From: Nevskia soli DSM 19509
GTDB lineage: Bacteria; Pseudomonadota; Gammaproteobacteria; Nevskiales; Nevskiaceae
NCBI RefSeq assembly: GCF_000711955.1
Contig: NZ_JONR01000017.1
Coordinates: forward strand, 1 to 64,000
DNA: 64,000 bases
Direction of reading: 5' to 3'
Positions 56,306 through 64,000 of this stretch are shown here, piece by piece. Within the stretch, counting starts at the first letter, position 1, and every line of letters begins with the position of its first letter. The translations under genes were made by a program, and so were the position numbers. Below the pieces are notes generated by a model, which did not search any database, was not told where the DNA came from, and worked only from the letters and a program-made list of their open reading frames with translations.

Positions 56306-57397
56306 ATGGCTGATGAAAGCTCGGATCAGGATCGCGGCGAGCCCGCGACCCCATTCAAGCTGGAAGAAGCACGCAAAAAGGGTTCTGTCGCCAAAAGCAG
56401 CGAAGTTGTCTCCACGGTATCCGTTTTGGCCGGGATTCTTGCAATTACCGCTTTCGGTAAGTGGAGCATCGAACGCACGTTGAACGAGGCTGCAAATCTG
56501 TTCAGATTCTCCGGACAGCTCAATCTGGATCTGCCACGGACGATTTTCCTGCTCGGTCACATTGCACGCGACGCCGCGTTTACTCTGAGCCCCATTTTGG
56601 TGCTTGTGGTTCTAGGCGGGCTATTGGGAAATCTCTTGCAGACCGGGCCGGTTTTCAGTACGACACCATTGACCCCCGATTTTCAGCGGCTGAACCCGGC
56701 TGCCGGCCTAAAGCGCCTAGTTTCCAAGAAAATGCTTTTTGATTTTTTCAAGGTTTGTCTGAAGCTGGGTGTTTTCCTGACGCTGGCCTTCTTTATTCTG
56801 CGCGGCGTCTTGCCTGGGCTGTCTGCCTTGTATCTAGTAGGGCCTAGGTCAAATGCAGCCAATCTTGGCCACCAAGCGATACGAACGGTTACTATTCTGG
56901 GATTCGGGGCTATCCTGATTGCGTTGCTCGACCTGCTTTATACCCGCTGGGACTTTGCGCGGCGCATGAGCATGAGTCGAAAGGACCTAAAGGACGAGAC
57001 CAAACGCCGTGAAGGCGACCCCCGGATCAGGGAGCGTCGGCGTGCGTTGATGAGGGAAATGCGCCGGCGCAGCGCCGCGGTGGGGAATGTTAAAGAGGCA
57101 GACGTGCTGATCACCAATCCAGAACACTATGCTGTGGCCGTCAAGTACCGGCGCGGCAAGGCTGTTGCTCCCGAGGTTGTAGCAAAAGGCGCCGGCCAGT
57201 TGGCGCAAAAGCTGCGTGAAGCGGCTTTCAGGCACCGCATTCCCGTTGTTCCGAACCCGCGACTGGCTCGGGCCCTTTACCGTGAGGTGCGAATAGGACG
57301 TCCTATTCCCGAGGAACACTATGCAGCGGTTGCTGATGTTCTTCGCTGGGTATACCAGATTCGTCAGAGACAGGCTGCTCCTAAGAACCAATCGTGA
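56306..57397 (+). CDS. flhB: flagellar export switch protein FlhB
   Basis: ATG 56306 (MADESSDQDRGEPAT) gives 363 residues. It has four membrane helices (about 30-210) after the basic segment PFKLEEARKKGSVAKSSEV, then the cytoplasmic domain with AVAVKYRRGKAVAPEVVAKGAG. The autocleavage site is Asn271-Pro272-Glu273-His274 instead of the usual NPTH; Asn and Pro are kept, so cleavage should still work, but Glu at this place is unusual. FlhB switches export from rod-hook to filament substrates. It overlaps flhA by GTGA (57394-57397). Confidence 0.93.
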   Translation: MADESSDQDRGEPATPFKLEEARKKGSVAKSSEVVSTVSVLAGILAITAFGKWSIERTLNEAANLFRFSGQLNLDLPRTIFLLGHIARDAAFTLSPILVLVVLGGLLGNLLQTGPVFSTTPLTPDFQRLNPAAGLKRLVSKKMLFDFFKVCLKLGVFLTLAFFILRGVLPGLSALYLVGPRSNAANLGHQAIRTVTILGFGAILIALLDLLYTRWDFARRMSMSRKDLKDETKRREGDPRIRERRRALMREMRRRSAAVGNVKEADVLITNPEHYAVAVKYRRGKAVAPEVVAKGAGQLAQKLREAAFRHRIPVVPNPRLARALYREVRIGRPIPEEHYAAVADVLRWVYQIRQRQAAPKNQS

Positions 57398-59442
57398 TCG
57401 AAAAACTGAAAAAAGCGCTGGGATCAAAGAGTGATCTGGCGATCATCTTATGTGTGCTGGGCATATTGTTTGTCCTGTTTTTTCCGATCCCCAAGCAGTT
57501 GCTCGATTTTTTGCTGATCCTTAATTTCAGCTTCGCACTCCTGATTCTGCTGCTGACCTTCTATACAGACAAGCCGCTGGGATTTTCGACATTTCCGTCC
57601 TTGCTCCTTATCGCCACCCTATTTCGCTTGTCTCTAAATGTTGCCGCCACGCGCCTGATTTTGTCCCACGGCGATGCCGGAAAGGTCATAGCGACCATTG
57701 GCAAATACGTCGTCGCTGGAAATTTCGTGATTGGGCTGGTGGTATTCCTGATCCTGATCGTGGTGCAATACGTAGTTGTGACCAGCGGAGCCCAGCGCGT
57801 GGCGGAAGTGGCGGCGCGGTTTACCCTGGATGCAATGCCCGGCAAGCAAATGAGCATCGACGCCGAGCTCAACATGGGGCTGATAGACGAAGTAGAGGCG
57901 AAGCGCCGGCGCGGCGAAATCGAACGGGAGGCCAGTTTTTACGGAGCAATGGACGGGGCCAGCAAGTTCGTCAAGGGCGATGCGGTCGCGGGTATCGTGA
58001 TTATCCTGATCAACATCGTCGGCGGCCTATCGGTGGGAATGGTCCAGCGGGGCCTGGGGTGGAACGATGCCCTCAATCTTTACACTTTGCTTACAGTCGG
58101 CGACGGCATTGTTACGCAGATCCCCGCGCTGGTAATCGCGACAGCCACCGGCATAATTGTCACCCGCGCGGCCACCGACGCCCGCCTGAGCGAAGAAATT
58201 GGCAGGCAGGTAGCTCGGCACCCCAGGTCCTTGCTGATCATTGGAGGTGCTTTGCTGGGGGCTCTTGCCGTTCCGGGCATTCCCTTCTGGCCTGTGATGG
58301 CGCTATTGGCGCTGGATGCCACTTTGGCGGCAGTGGCGTTTCGCAATCAAGCGCGCGAAGCTGCGGAAGCGGTACCGGAGCTTCTGGCGGGCAGCCAGGA
58401 GGAAGACGGTGATCTTCGGAATCTGCTCCTGGTTGATCCGATCGAGATCAATATAGGTGATGCGCTGGTTCCGCTTCTAGGACAGGAAGATGGGCCGCTG
58501 TTGCGTCGGGTACAGGCGCTCCGGAAGCAATTTGCGTCGGATCTGGGGCTCGTTTTCCCGAAAGTAAAGGTCCGTAGCGGCCTGCGCAAGGCGCCGAACG
58601 ATTATGAAATCAGGATTCAGGGGGCGAGGATTGCCGGGGGAAATCTGGTTCCGGATCACATTCTTGCGATCAATCCGGGGGGGGACAGGCCTGCGCTAAG
58701 TGGAATAGCCGCGCGTGACCCTACTTTTGGGCTGCGTGCGACATGGATCGTCGAGGGGGACACGGAGCGGGCCAGGCATGCCGGGTACACCGTGGTCGAT
58801 CCAGTGACGGTACTGGTGACGCATTTCAGCGAAGTCATGAAGACACATAGTGCCGATCTGCTGTCGCGCGCTGAAACTGAAGCGCTTCTCGCGCGTGTCC
58901 GCGAGCGGCAGCCTACTTTGCTCGAGGAATTGGTGCCAAATGTGCTGACATTCGGAGAGATTCAGCGGGTTTTGCAGAACCTCCTGCGCGAGCGCATTCC
59001 AATCCGGAATATGGAATTCATTACCGAAGTACTGCTGGATCATGGGCGCCAAAGTCGCGACCCGGACGTTTTGACGGAGGCTGTACGTGAACGGCTTGGC
59101 CCCATGATCTGTGATCGCCTAGGGGCCAATGACGGGGCGCTGCATGTGCTGACCCTGGATCCAAGAACCGAAGATCGGTTGCGTGCCGGAATTCGGGCAA
59201 CTGACAAACAGTCCGGACTAGTACTGGAACCGTCAGTTATTGAAGGATTACTAAAACGTCTGTCACAAAAGCATGAGGAAATGATGTTACAGAACCTTAT
59301 GCCTGTGCTACTCTGCCCCCCGCTGTTACGCAGGCACCTTCGGCGTTTAACAGAAAGAGTACTGCCGCACCTTTCAGTACTCTCGCTTAGCGAAATTCCA
59401 AATAGCAAAACGGTCAAATCGTTCGGTACGGTCGAGGCATAG
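57394..59442 (+). CDS. flhA: flagellar export apparatus protein FlhA
   Basis: A GTG start at 57394 overlaps the flhB stop and gives 682 residues, the usual length. There are eight N-terminal membrane helices (about 15-310), including the conserved FHIPEP-type loop region around residue 145 (ARFTLDAMPGKQMSIDAELN, GEIEREASFYGAMDGASKFVKGDA). A cytoplasmic domain from about 330 contains the chaperone-docking and nonamer-forming parts. FlhA drives proton-powered export with FlhB. No truncation or frame change was seen. Confidence 0.95.
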   Translation: MIEKLKKALGSKSDLAIILCVLGILFVLFFPIPKQLLDFLLILNFSFALLILLLTFYTDKPLGFSTFPSLLLIATLFRLSLNVAATRLILSHGDAGKVIATIGKYVVAGNFVIGLVVFLILIVVQYVVVTSGAQRVAEVAARFTLDAMPGKQMSIDAELNMGLIDEVEAKRRRGEIEREASFYGAMDGASKFVKGDAVAGIVIILINIVGGLSVGMVQRGLGWNDALNLYTLLTVGDGIVTQIPALVIATATGIIVTRAATDARLSEEIGRQVARHPRSLLIIGGALLGALAVPGIPFWPVMALLALDATLAAVAFRNQAREAAEAVPELLAGSQEEDGDLRNLLLVDPIEINIGDALVPLLGQEDGPLLRRVQALRKQFASDLGLVFPKVKVRSGLRKAPNDYEIRIQGARIAGGNLVPDHILAINPGGDRPALSGIAARDPTFGLRATWIVEGDTERARHAGYTVVDPVTVLVTHFSEVMKTHSADLLSRAETEALLARVRERQPTLLEELVPNVLTFGEIQRVLQNLLRERIPIRNMEFITEVLLDHGRQSRDPDVLTEAVRERLGPMICDRLGANDGALHVLTLDPRTEDRLRAGIRATDKQSGLVLEPSVIEGLLKRLSQKHEEMMLQNLMPVLLCPPLLRRHLRRLTERVLPHLSVLSLSEIPNSKTVKSFGTVEA

Positions 59443-59472
59443 CAGTTCTTAACGGTCTTTGGGGAGGGCGGG

Positions 59473-60210
59473 GTGGCCGATCCTATTTCAATCGCGAAAG
59501 TGTCGATGCTCGCTGATCTCGAGCGCATTCGAGACTTTGGCCAAAATGTGGCAAATGCCTCCACCGCTGGATACCGGCGCCAGGTGCCGTTTTCCATGAC
59601 CGATCTGATGGGTACCACCGAGTCGTCATTAACGGAATATGGGACTTCCGGCGATGTCGGCGTCCAGACCGATATTACCGGGGGTGCCATAAAAACCACC
59701 GCTCGGCAGCTGGATATCGCTCTTGAAGGTGAAGGTTATCTGGCGGTCAACACGGCAGAGGGCGTTCGCTATACCCGCCGTGGCGATCTGCGCGTTGATC
59801 CCCAGGGCCGGCTTGTAACGCAGGCCGGAGATCCGGTAATTGCCGGAGGTGGCGAGGTCATTTTGCAGTCGGGCAATTCCCAATCGGCCTCGATCAAGAT
59901 TTCTAGCGACGGGGAGATCACGGACGGCGACCGCCCTCTTGGGAAACTGCGGATAGCCGAATTCGGGAATCCACGCGCGCTCGAGTACGTTGGTAGCGAT
60001 CTTTTCAAGGCAACAACGCATTCTGGTGCAATCGATGGCCAACCGCGAACCCGGGTACGGCAAAACGCGCTTGAAACATCGAATGTCCGGCCCGTGCAGG
60101 ACATGACAGGGATGATGCAAGCATCGCGTCAATTTGAAATGAGTCGGAACGCCATGATGGCTTATGACACGATGTTGGATGCGGCTATCAATACGTTGGC
60201 AACATTCTAA
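59473..60210 (+). CDS. flgF: flagellar basal-body rod protein FlgF
   Basis: The start is GTG 59473 with GGAGGGCGG before it, giving 245 residues. The N-terminal rod motif (FGQNVANASTAGYRRQV, about 22-38) and C-terminal motif (VRPVQDMTGMMQASRQFEMSRNAM) fit the FlgF/FlgG rod family. It is a proximal-rod protein. It is followed by flgG after 69 bases. The first N-terminal residues differ from those of FlgG, which helps separate the two. Confidence 0.9.
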   Translation: MADPISIAKVSMLADLERIRDFGQNVANASTAGYRRQVPFSMTDLMGTTESSLTEYGTSGDVGVQTDITGGAIKTTARQLDIALEGEGYLAVNTAEGVRYTRRGDLRVDPQGRLVTQAGDPVIAGGGEVILQSGNSQSASIKISSDGEITDGDRPLGKLRIAEFGNPRALEYVGSDLFKATTHSGAIDGQPRTRVRQNALETSNVRPVQDMTGMMQASRQFEMSRNAMMAYDTMLDAAINTLATF

Positions 60211-60279
60211 GGGCGCCAAACAGCGCGCCCATTTGTGGTGCGCGGGTGAGTCATCAACGGGGAAACGGGAACAATTCTG

Positions 60280-61059
60280 ATGATAGATTCTCTCTATATC
60301 GGCGCAACGGGGATGGGTGTGCAGCAGACCCAGATCGACACCATCTCTAACAATATTGCCAATCTGAACACCACTGCGTTCAAAAAAGGACGGGTCAGTT
60401 TCGAGGAACTTTACTATCGTCGTTTGACCGCTTTGGTCCCCAAAAGCCTCGATGCGCGGTCGAACCAGGTGGGATTGGGCGCGGCCATCGCAAGCACCAA
60501 CCAGATCTTCACGCCGGGTAGTCTTACCCAGACCAGCAATCCGCTGGATTTGGCTGTTAACGGCCTCGGCTTTTTCGAAATAGCCGACGGTAACGGTCAG
60601 TCTTTATATACCCGGGCAGGCTCGTTCAAGTTGGATCAGGACGGCAACCTGGAGACGCAAGGGGGCTATCAACTGGCGGGAAAAATCCGGATTCCTGCGG
60701 ATGCAACGCAGATAACGGTAGGGCCCGACGGCACGGTTACGGCCACCGTTCCCAGTCAGCAGGCACCGGTCGCGCTGGGCCAGATACAGCTGGCCAATTT
60801 TGTCAATCCCGAAGGGTTGCAGTCGCTCGGCCAAGGGGTTTTTGCCGCGACGAGCGACTCCGGACAGGCGTATCTGGCAATGCCTGGACAGAACGGCGCG
60901 GGTACGCTGAGCCAGGGTTATCTGGAATCATCTAACGTCGATCTGACGAGTGAGCTTGTCAATCTGGTGGTCGCGCAACAGGCTTACCAGATGAATTCGA
61001 AGATCATTCAGATTTCGGATACCTTGCTCTCCACAATCAACAGCCTGCGACCTTCGTAA
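60280..61059 (+). CDS. flgG: flagellar distal-rod protein FlgG
   Basis: This 259-residue protein starts MIDSLYIGATGM and has the rod N-terminal motif QTQIDTISNNIANLNTTAFKK-like text at about 16-36. The C-terminal ends ESSNVDLTSELVNLVVAQQAYQMNSKIIQ-like and STINSLRPS. FlgG forms the distal rod through the P and L rings. It is in the standard flgF-flgG order. Confidence 0.95.
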   Translation: MIDSLYIGATGMGVQQTQIDTISNNIANLNTTAFKKGRVSFEELYYRRLTALVPKSLDARSNQVGLGAAIASTNQIFTPGSLTQTSNPLDLAVNGLGFFEIADGNGQSLYTRAGSFKLDQDGNLETQGGYQLAGKIRIPADATQITVGPDGTVTATVPSQQAPVALGQIQLANFVNPEGLQSLGQGVFAATSDSGQAYLAMPGQNGAGTLSQGYLESSNVDLTSELVNLVVAQQAYQMNSKIIQISDTLLSTINSLRPS

Positions 61060-61062
61060 GTC

Positions 61063-62031
61063 GTGCGTTTGAGCTGGGCGCAATTGTTATTGTTGAGTTG
61101 TTCGATGCAAGTGTTTGGTTCTGATTTATCGACTGTGATCGCTTTTAAGAGCGAGGCGGCACTTGATGTTAGCGTTACCTCTATTCCGCTTGAAAATGTC
61201 GTTGCCATTGAAGGTGGTGATGCGGAGTGCCGTGCGCGCCTACGGTCGATTCAAATGAGGATGTCTGATAGAAATGCTTCGATGACGATATCCAGACAGG
61301 ATGTCATGGTGGCCATTGACCGTGTGATTGCAGATGGACGCTGCCCGGTCCACTGGCAAGGTGTTTCATTGCTTCGCCTGACATCACTTGCCGTTCCGAT
61401 GGATATGCCCGGCCTCACCGAGCAGGCAAGCCGATTACTCAAGGCCGCGCTTTCTAAGCAGTATCAAGATATTGTCGTTGTGCCAACTGAAGCGTTGAAT
61501 GCTTCGCGTTCGGTCAATCCCGGCACGCGTTTCGACGTCCTTCCGCCATTAACGGACCGCATAAGCAGGCGCATGGTGGTGGATGTTGCGGTCAGTGAGC
61601 CAGGACGTGCCACTTGGCGCCTACCAATCTGGTTTTCCGTGTCGGCAATGCGGCCGGCCATGCAAGCTCCGCGGGATTTGGCGATCCATCAAGATCTGGG
61701 TGCCTTCTCGATGCAGGCGGCTGAGGTCGACTGGGCTGCCCTGGACGGGCTCGCTGTATCAGCGGACTTCGATCTGAAAGGATATTCGACAAACCATGCA
61801 ATACGTGAAGGCGACATCCTCAGAAAGGGGGATATAGTCCGTCGCCCGGACGTCGTCGCCGGAGATGCGGTGGCTGTTCACTATTCCAGCGGAGCGATCA
61901 GGGTAGAAACTGCCGCTGTTGCCATGCAATCAGGGTTTGTCGGAGATCGCATCCTGGTTCGAAATGAAAGAAGCCTCAGCGAAGTAGTTGGGGAAATCGA
62001 CAAACCCGGGGATGTTGAGATTGCACCATGA
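61063..62031 (+). CDS. flgA: flagellar P-ring assembly chaperone FlgA
   Basis: A GTG start at 61063 gives 322 residues, longer than E. coli FlgA (219). It has a signal peptide (ending near residue 19, VFGS). The C-terminal SAF-type domain (about 240-322) shows HAIREGDILRKGDIVRRPDVVAGDAV and the final conserved 'GxVGDRIxVRNxxS' pattern (GFVGDRILVRNERSLS). FlgA is a periplasmic chaperone for FlgI. The stop overlaps the flgH ATG (ATGA). The N-terminal extension is uncharacterised. Confidence 0.88.
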   Translation: MRLSWAQLLLLSCSMQVFGSDLSTVIAFKSEAALDVSVTSIPLENVVAIEGGDAECRARLRSIQMRMSDRNASMTISRQDVMVAIDRVIADGRCPVHWQGVSLLRLTSLAVPMDMPGLTEQASRLLKAALSKQYQDIVVVPTEALNASRSVNPGTRFDVLPPLTDRISRRMVVDVAVSEPGRATWRLPIWFSVSAMRPAMQAPRDLAIHQDLGAFSMQAAEVDWAALDGLAVSADFDLKGYSTNHAIREGDILRKGDIVRRPDVVAGDAVAVHYSSGAIRVETAAVAMQSGFVGDRILVRNERSLSEVVGEIDKPGDVEIAP

Positions 62032-62606
62032 TTTTTGCTAGTGCCGCAAGAATTTCAATTCTGAGCATATTCATCTGCGCGCTGTCCGCGCAGGCCGCGA
62101 GCTTGTACCAGCCGACTTCCTACCAAGCCCTGACCTCGGATGCCCGATCTTTTCGAGTCGGGGATGCTCTAACTGTTCTGGTTGTTGAAACTTCTACTGC
62201 ACAGAACCAGGCCAACTCGGCTGCGACCAAGGAAACGAACGCCTCAGCTAATGTTACGAACCCTACCAAGCAGTCTACGGTGGGGTTGGATCTGAAGCGC
62301 AGCTTCAATGGTCAGGCTTCCACGGCGAGGTCAGGTACGTTGCAGGCTGAAATCTCGGTACGCGTACAGGATGTGGCATCCAATGGGGATCTGGCCGTTC
62401 ATGGCACGCAGAAAATAACGGTCAATGGCGATACGCAGCTGATTGCTGTCTCCGGTATTGTCCGTCCAATCGATATTTCATCGGATAACGTCGTTTTATC
62501 TACGCGTTTAACCAACGCAGAAATCGTCTACTCCGGTAAAGGGTTCACGGACCGCAATCAAAGCGAGAGCTGGATATCCCGGCTGTTTGGACTTTTGGGG
62601 TTATAG
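62028..62606 (+). CDS. flgH: flagellar L-ring protein FlgH (non-lipoprotein form)
   Basis: This 192-residue protein has a type I signal peptide (1-24, ending ALSAQA) and no lipobox; the only early Cys (17) lies inside the hydrophobic core and not in an L-x-x-C context. The FlgH core (SFRVGDALTVLVVETSTAQNQANS, LQAEISVRVQDV, VNGDTQLIAVSGIVRPIDIS, NAEIVYSGKG) is intact. Standard FlgH is an outer-membrane lipoprotein ring; this form may belong to lateral or secondary flagella. It is directly followed by flgI with no gap. Confidence 0.88.
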   Translation: MIFASAARISILSIFICALSAQAASLYQPTSYQALTSDARSFRVGDALTVLVVETSTAQNQANSAATKETNASANVTNPTKQSTVGLDLKRSFNGQASTARSGTLQAEISVRVQDVASNGDLAVHGTQKITVNGDTQLIAVSGIVRPIDISSDNVVLSTRLTNAEIVYSGKGFTDRNQSESWISRLFGLLGL

Positions 62607-63770
62607 ATGCGGACTTTCACAGCCCATTTCACGCTGAGTCTGTTCGCCGCAGTTGGAATGCTGGCGCCTGCGACCGCATCAGCCGGTGTCCCCGAAGATG
62701 ATCTGATCCGTCTGAAGGATCTGGTGCATATCGAGGGTGTGCGGGACAACGCTCTGGTCGGCTATGGTTTGGTCGTCGGTCTGGCTGGCACTGGCGATAG
62801 CTCTCGTAATGAGCCGACTTTGCAGTCGATCGCCAATACCTTGACCCGGTTTGGGCTGCGGGTTACTAGCGATGAAATCTCTTCACGCAATATCGCCGCT
62901 GTCATCATCACCTCGACATTGCCGCCTTTTATCAGTCCGGGAGACAAGCTCGATATCAACGTCGCGTCGATCGGAGACGCGCGCAGCTTGCTTGGCGGTA
63001 CCTTGATGTTGGCGCCGCTCAAGGGGCCTGATGAACAGATTTATGCCCTTGCACAGGGGCCACTCTCAGTCGGCGGTTTTCGTTACGACGCTTTCGGCAA
63101 TGTCGTGCAGAAAAACCATCCGACCGTCGGCCAGATTCCTGGAGGAGCGATAGTCGAAGCTTCCACGACCTCGCATATCGTTAGTCAATCGGGAAATGTC
63201 TTTCTGCTGCTCGACAGCCCCGATTACACGACGGCTGCCCGCGCGGCGGATGCAATCAATGCTCGCATGCCTCCGATTGAAGGTGGCAATGTTGTGCGTG
63301 CCCAAGCCGTGGATGCTTCACGCATCGCTGTTCGCCTAACAGAAGATGAGCGGTTTCACTTGGTTAGCACGATCGGAACGATCGAAGGCACGGCGATTCA
63401 TCCCGACCAGGCAGCGCGCGTGGTGGTCAACGAACGCACTGGTACCGTCGTTAGCGGCGGCGACGTCCGGCTCGGCAATGTGACAGTGTCGTATGGCGAA
63501 CTAAAGGTTTCGGTCTCGACCGACTACTCATCCTCTTCGCCGATTCTGGTCGGGCAGCACGGTCATGGATTTCGCTCGACCGCTTTACCGGACGTAGATC
63601 TGGACGTCGACGAAGTTGCTAAACCAGCGGTGACCATGCCGGAGGGAGCCAGGGTTTCAGACCTTGTGATCGCCTTGAATAAAATCAAAGTGTCGCCCAG
63701 AGATACTATCTCGATACTCGAAGCAATCAAGCGCGCAGGTTCTTTGCACGCCGAACTGATTATTCAATAA
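62607..63770 (+). CDS. flgI: flagellar P-ring protein FlgI
   Basis: This 387-residue protein has a signal peptide (about 1-26, ATASAG end). The family motifs are DLVHIEGVRDNALVGYGLVVGLAGTGDSS, TLPPFISPGDKLDINVASIGDA and GGTLMLAPLKGPD-like text, and the C-terminal SILEAIKRAGSLHAELIIQ is typical. FlgI forms the periplasmic P ring in peptidoglycan. It abuts flgH. A ribosome site may lie within the flgH 3' end. Confidence 0.95.
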   Translation: MRTFTAHFTLSLFAAVGMLAPATASAGVPEDDLIRLKDLVHIEGVRDNALVGYGLVVGLAGTGDSSRNEPTLQSIANTLTRFGLRVTSDEISSRNIAAVIITSTLPPFISPGDKLDINVASIGDARSLLGGTLMLAPLKGPDEQIYALAQGPLSVGGFRYDAFGNVVQKNHPTVGQIPGGAIVEASTTSHIVSQSGNVFLLLDSPDYTTAARAADAINARMPPIEGGNVVRAQAVDASRIAVRLTEDERFHLVSTIGTIEGTAIHPDQAARVVVNERTGTVVSGGDVRLGNVTVSYGELKVSVSTDYSSSSPILVGQHGHGFRSTALPDVDLDVDEVAKPAVTMPEGARVSDLVIALNKIKVSPRDTISILEAIKRAGSLHAELIIQ

Positions 63771-63803
63771 ATCGCGGATCTATCGCAGAAGAAGGAGTGT
63801 GAA

Positions 63804-64000
63804 GTGATCGATGCACTTGCGAGTGCCACATCCAGAATTGCGCGGATGTCGTTGGATGCGTACATGGACAGATATCAAGTGCTGTCCAACAACATTGCTA
63901 ATGTCGATACGACTGGTTACCGGCCGTTGCAGCTAAATTTTGAACAGCAGCTCGCCGCTCTGCAAACGGCGGTGGCTTCTGGAAATTACAGCGATAGCGA
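63804..64000 (+). CDS. flgB: flagellar basal-body rod protein FlgB, partial (runs off the window)
   Basis: A GTG start at 63804, with AGAAGGAGTG before it, opens a frame reading VIDALASATSRIARMSLDAYM and then LSNNIANVDTTGYRP, the N-terminal rod motif of FlgB/FlgC proteins. FlgB is the proximal-rod component nearest the MS ring. Only about 65 residues lie in the window. Its place after flgI, and not at the start of a flgBCDEFG operon, marks a rearranged flagellar cluster. Confidence 0.85.
   Translation, partial: MIDALASATSRIARMSLDAYMDRYQVLSNNIANVDTTGYRPLQLNFEQQLAALQTAVASGNYSDS

Overview
The window comes from a gammaproteobacterial chromosome. The GC-rich left third carries rsmG-parA-(PH-domain gene)-parB, a complete atpIBEFHAGDC operon and glmU-glmS, an arrangement usually found near oriC in Gammaproteobacteria. 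PrpD and the F-ATPase proteins look gammaproteobacterial, and I infer a lineage near Nevskiales/Xanthomonadales; no rRNA is present to confirm this.

Layout. 1-343: 3' end of an IS110/IS1111-type insertion sequence. 345-2989: two exported amidohydrolases on the minus strand. 3165-8606: prpD, rsmG, parA, a PH-domain membrane protein, parB and a short-chain dehydrogenase. 8679-15911: promoter, ATP synthase operon and terminator. 16212-19596: glmU and glmS, separated by a REP-like inverted repeat and a DnaA box.

19617 to at least 32874: a Tn7-like transposon in the attTn7 site directly downstream of glmS. Its glmS-proximal end carries three clear repeats that look like TnsB sites. It encodes TnsA, TnsB and TnsC with intact catalytic motifs, a long TnsD-type TniQ and a second, shorter TniQ; there is no TnsE and there are no cas genes. 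A divergent XRE repressor and a BcepMu gp16-like protein sit at the head of the two transposition transcription units, like the early switch of a Mu-type phage. Cargo next to glmS includes an XRE-ImmA-HNH operon that looks like an undescribed defence or toxin module, followed by small genes, one of them LRAT-like. I could not find the distal end.

33054-38059: mixed accessory DNA. It holds a small membrane protein, a translationally coupled LMW-PTP/PP2C phosphatase pair, a frameshifted RES-domain remnant, an exported LprI protein with a SPRY-like C-terminus, and a GloVer-repeat protein with a GlyGly-CTERM-like tail. 38385-52979: a 4768-residue RHS/YD-repeat polymorphic toxin with a LysM domain and a C-terminal papain-fold toxin, followed by an Imm35-like immunity gene.

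53451-64000: a flagellar operon headed by two TPR genes, then fliQ-fliR-flhB-flhA-flgF-flgG-flgA-flgH-flgI-flgB (cut by the window edge). The gene order, a non-lipoprotein FlgH and an NPEH motif in FlhB suggest a non-canonical, possibly secondary (lateral-type) flagellar system.
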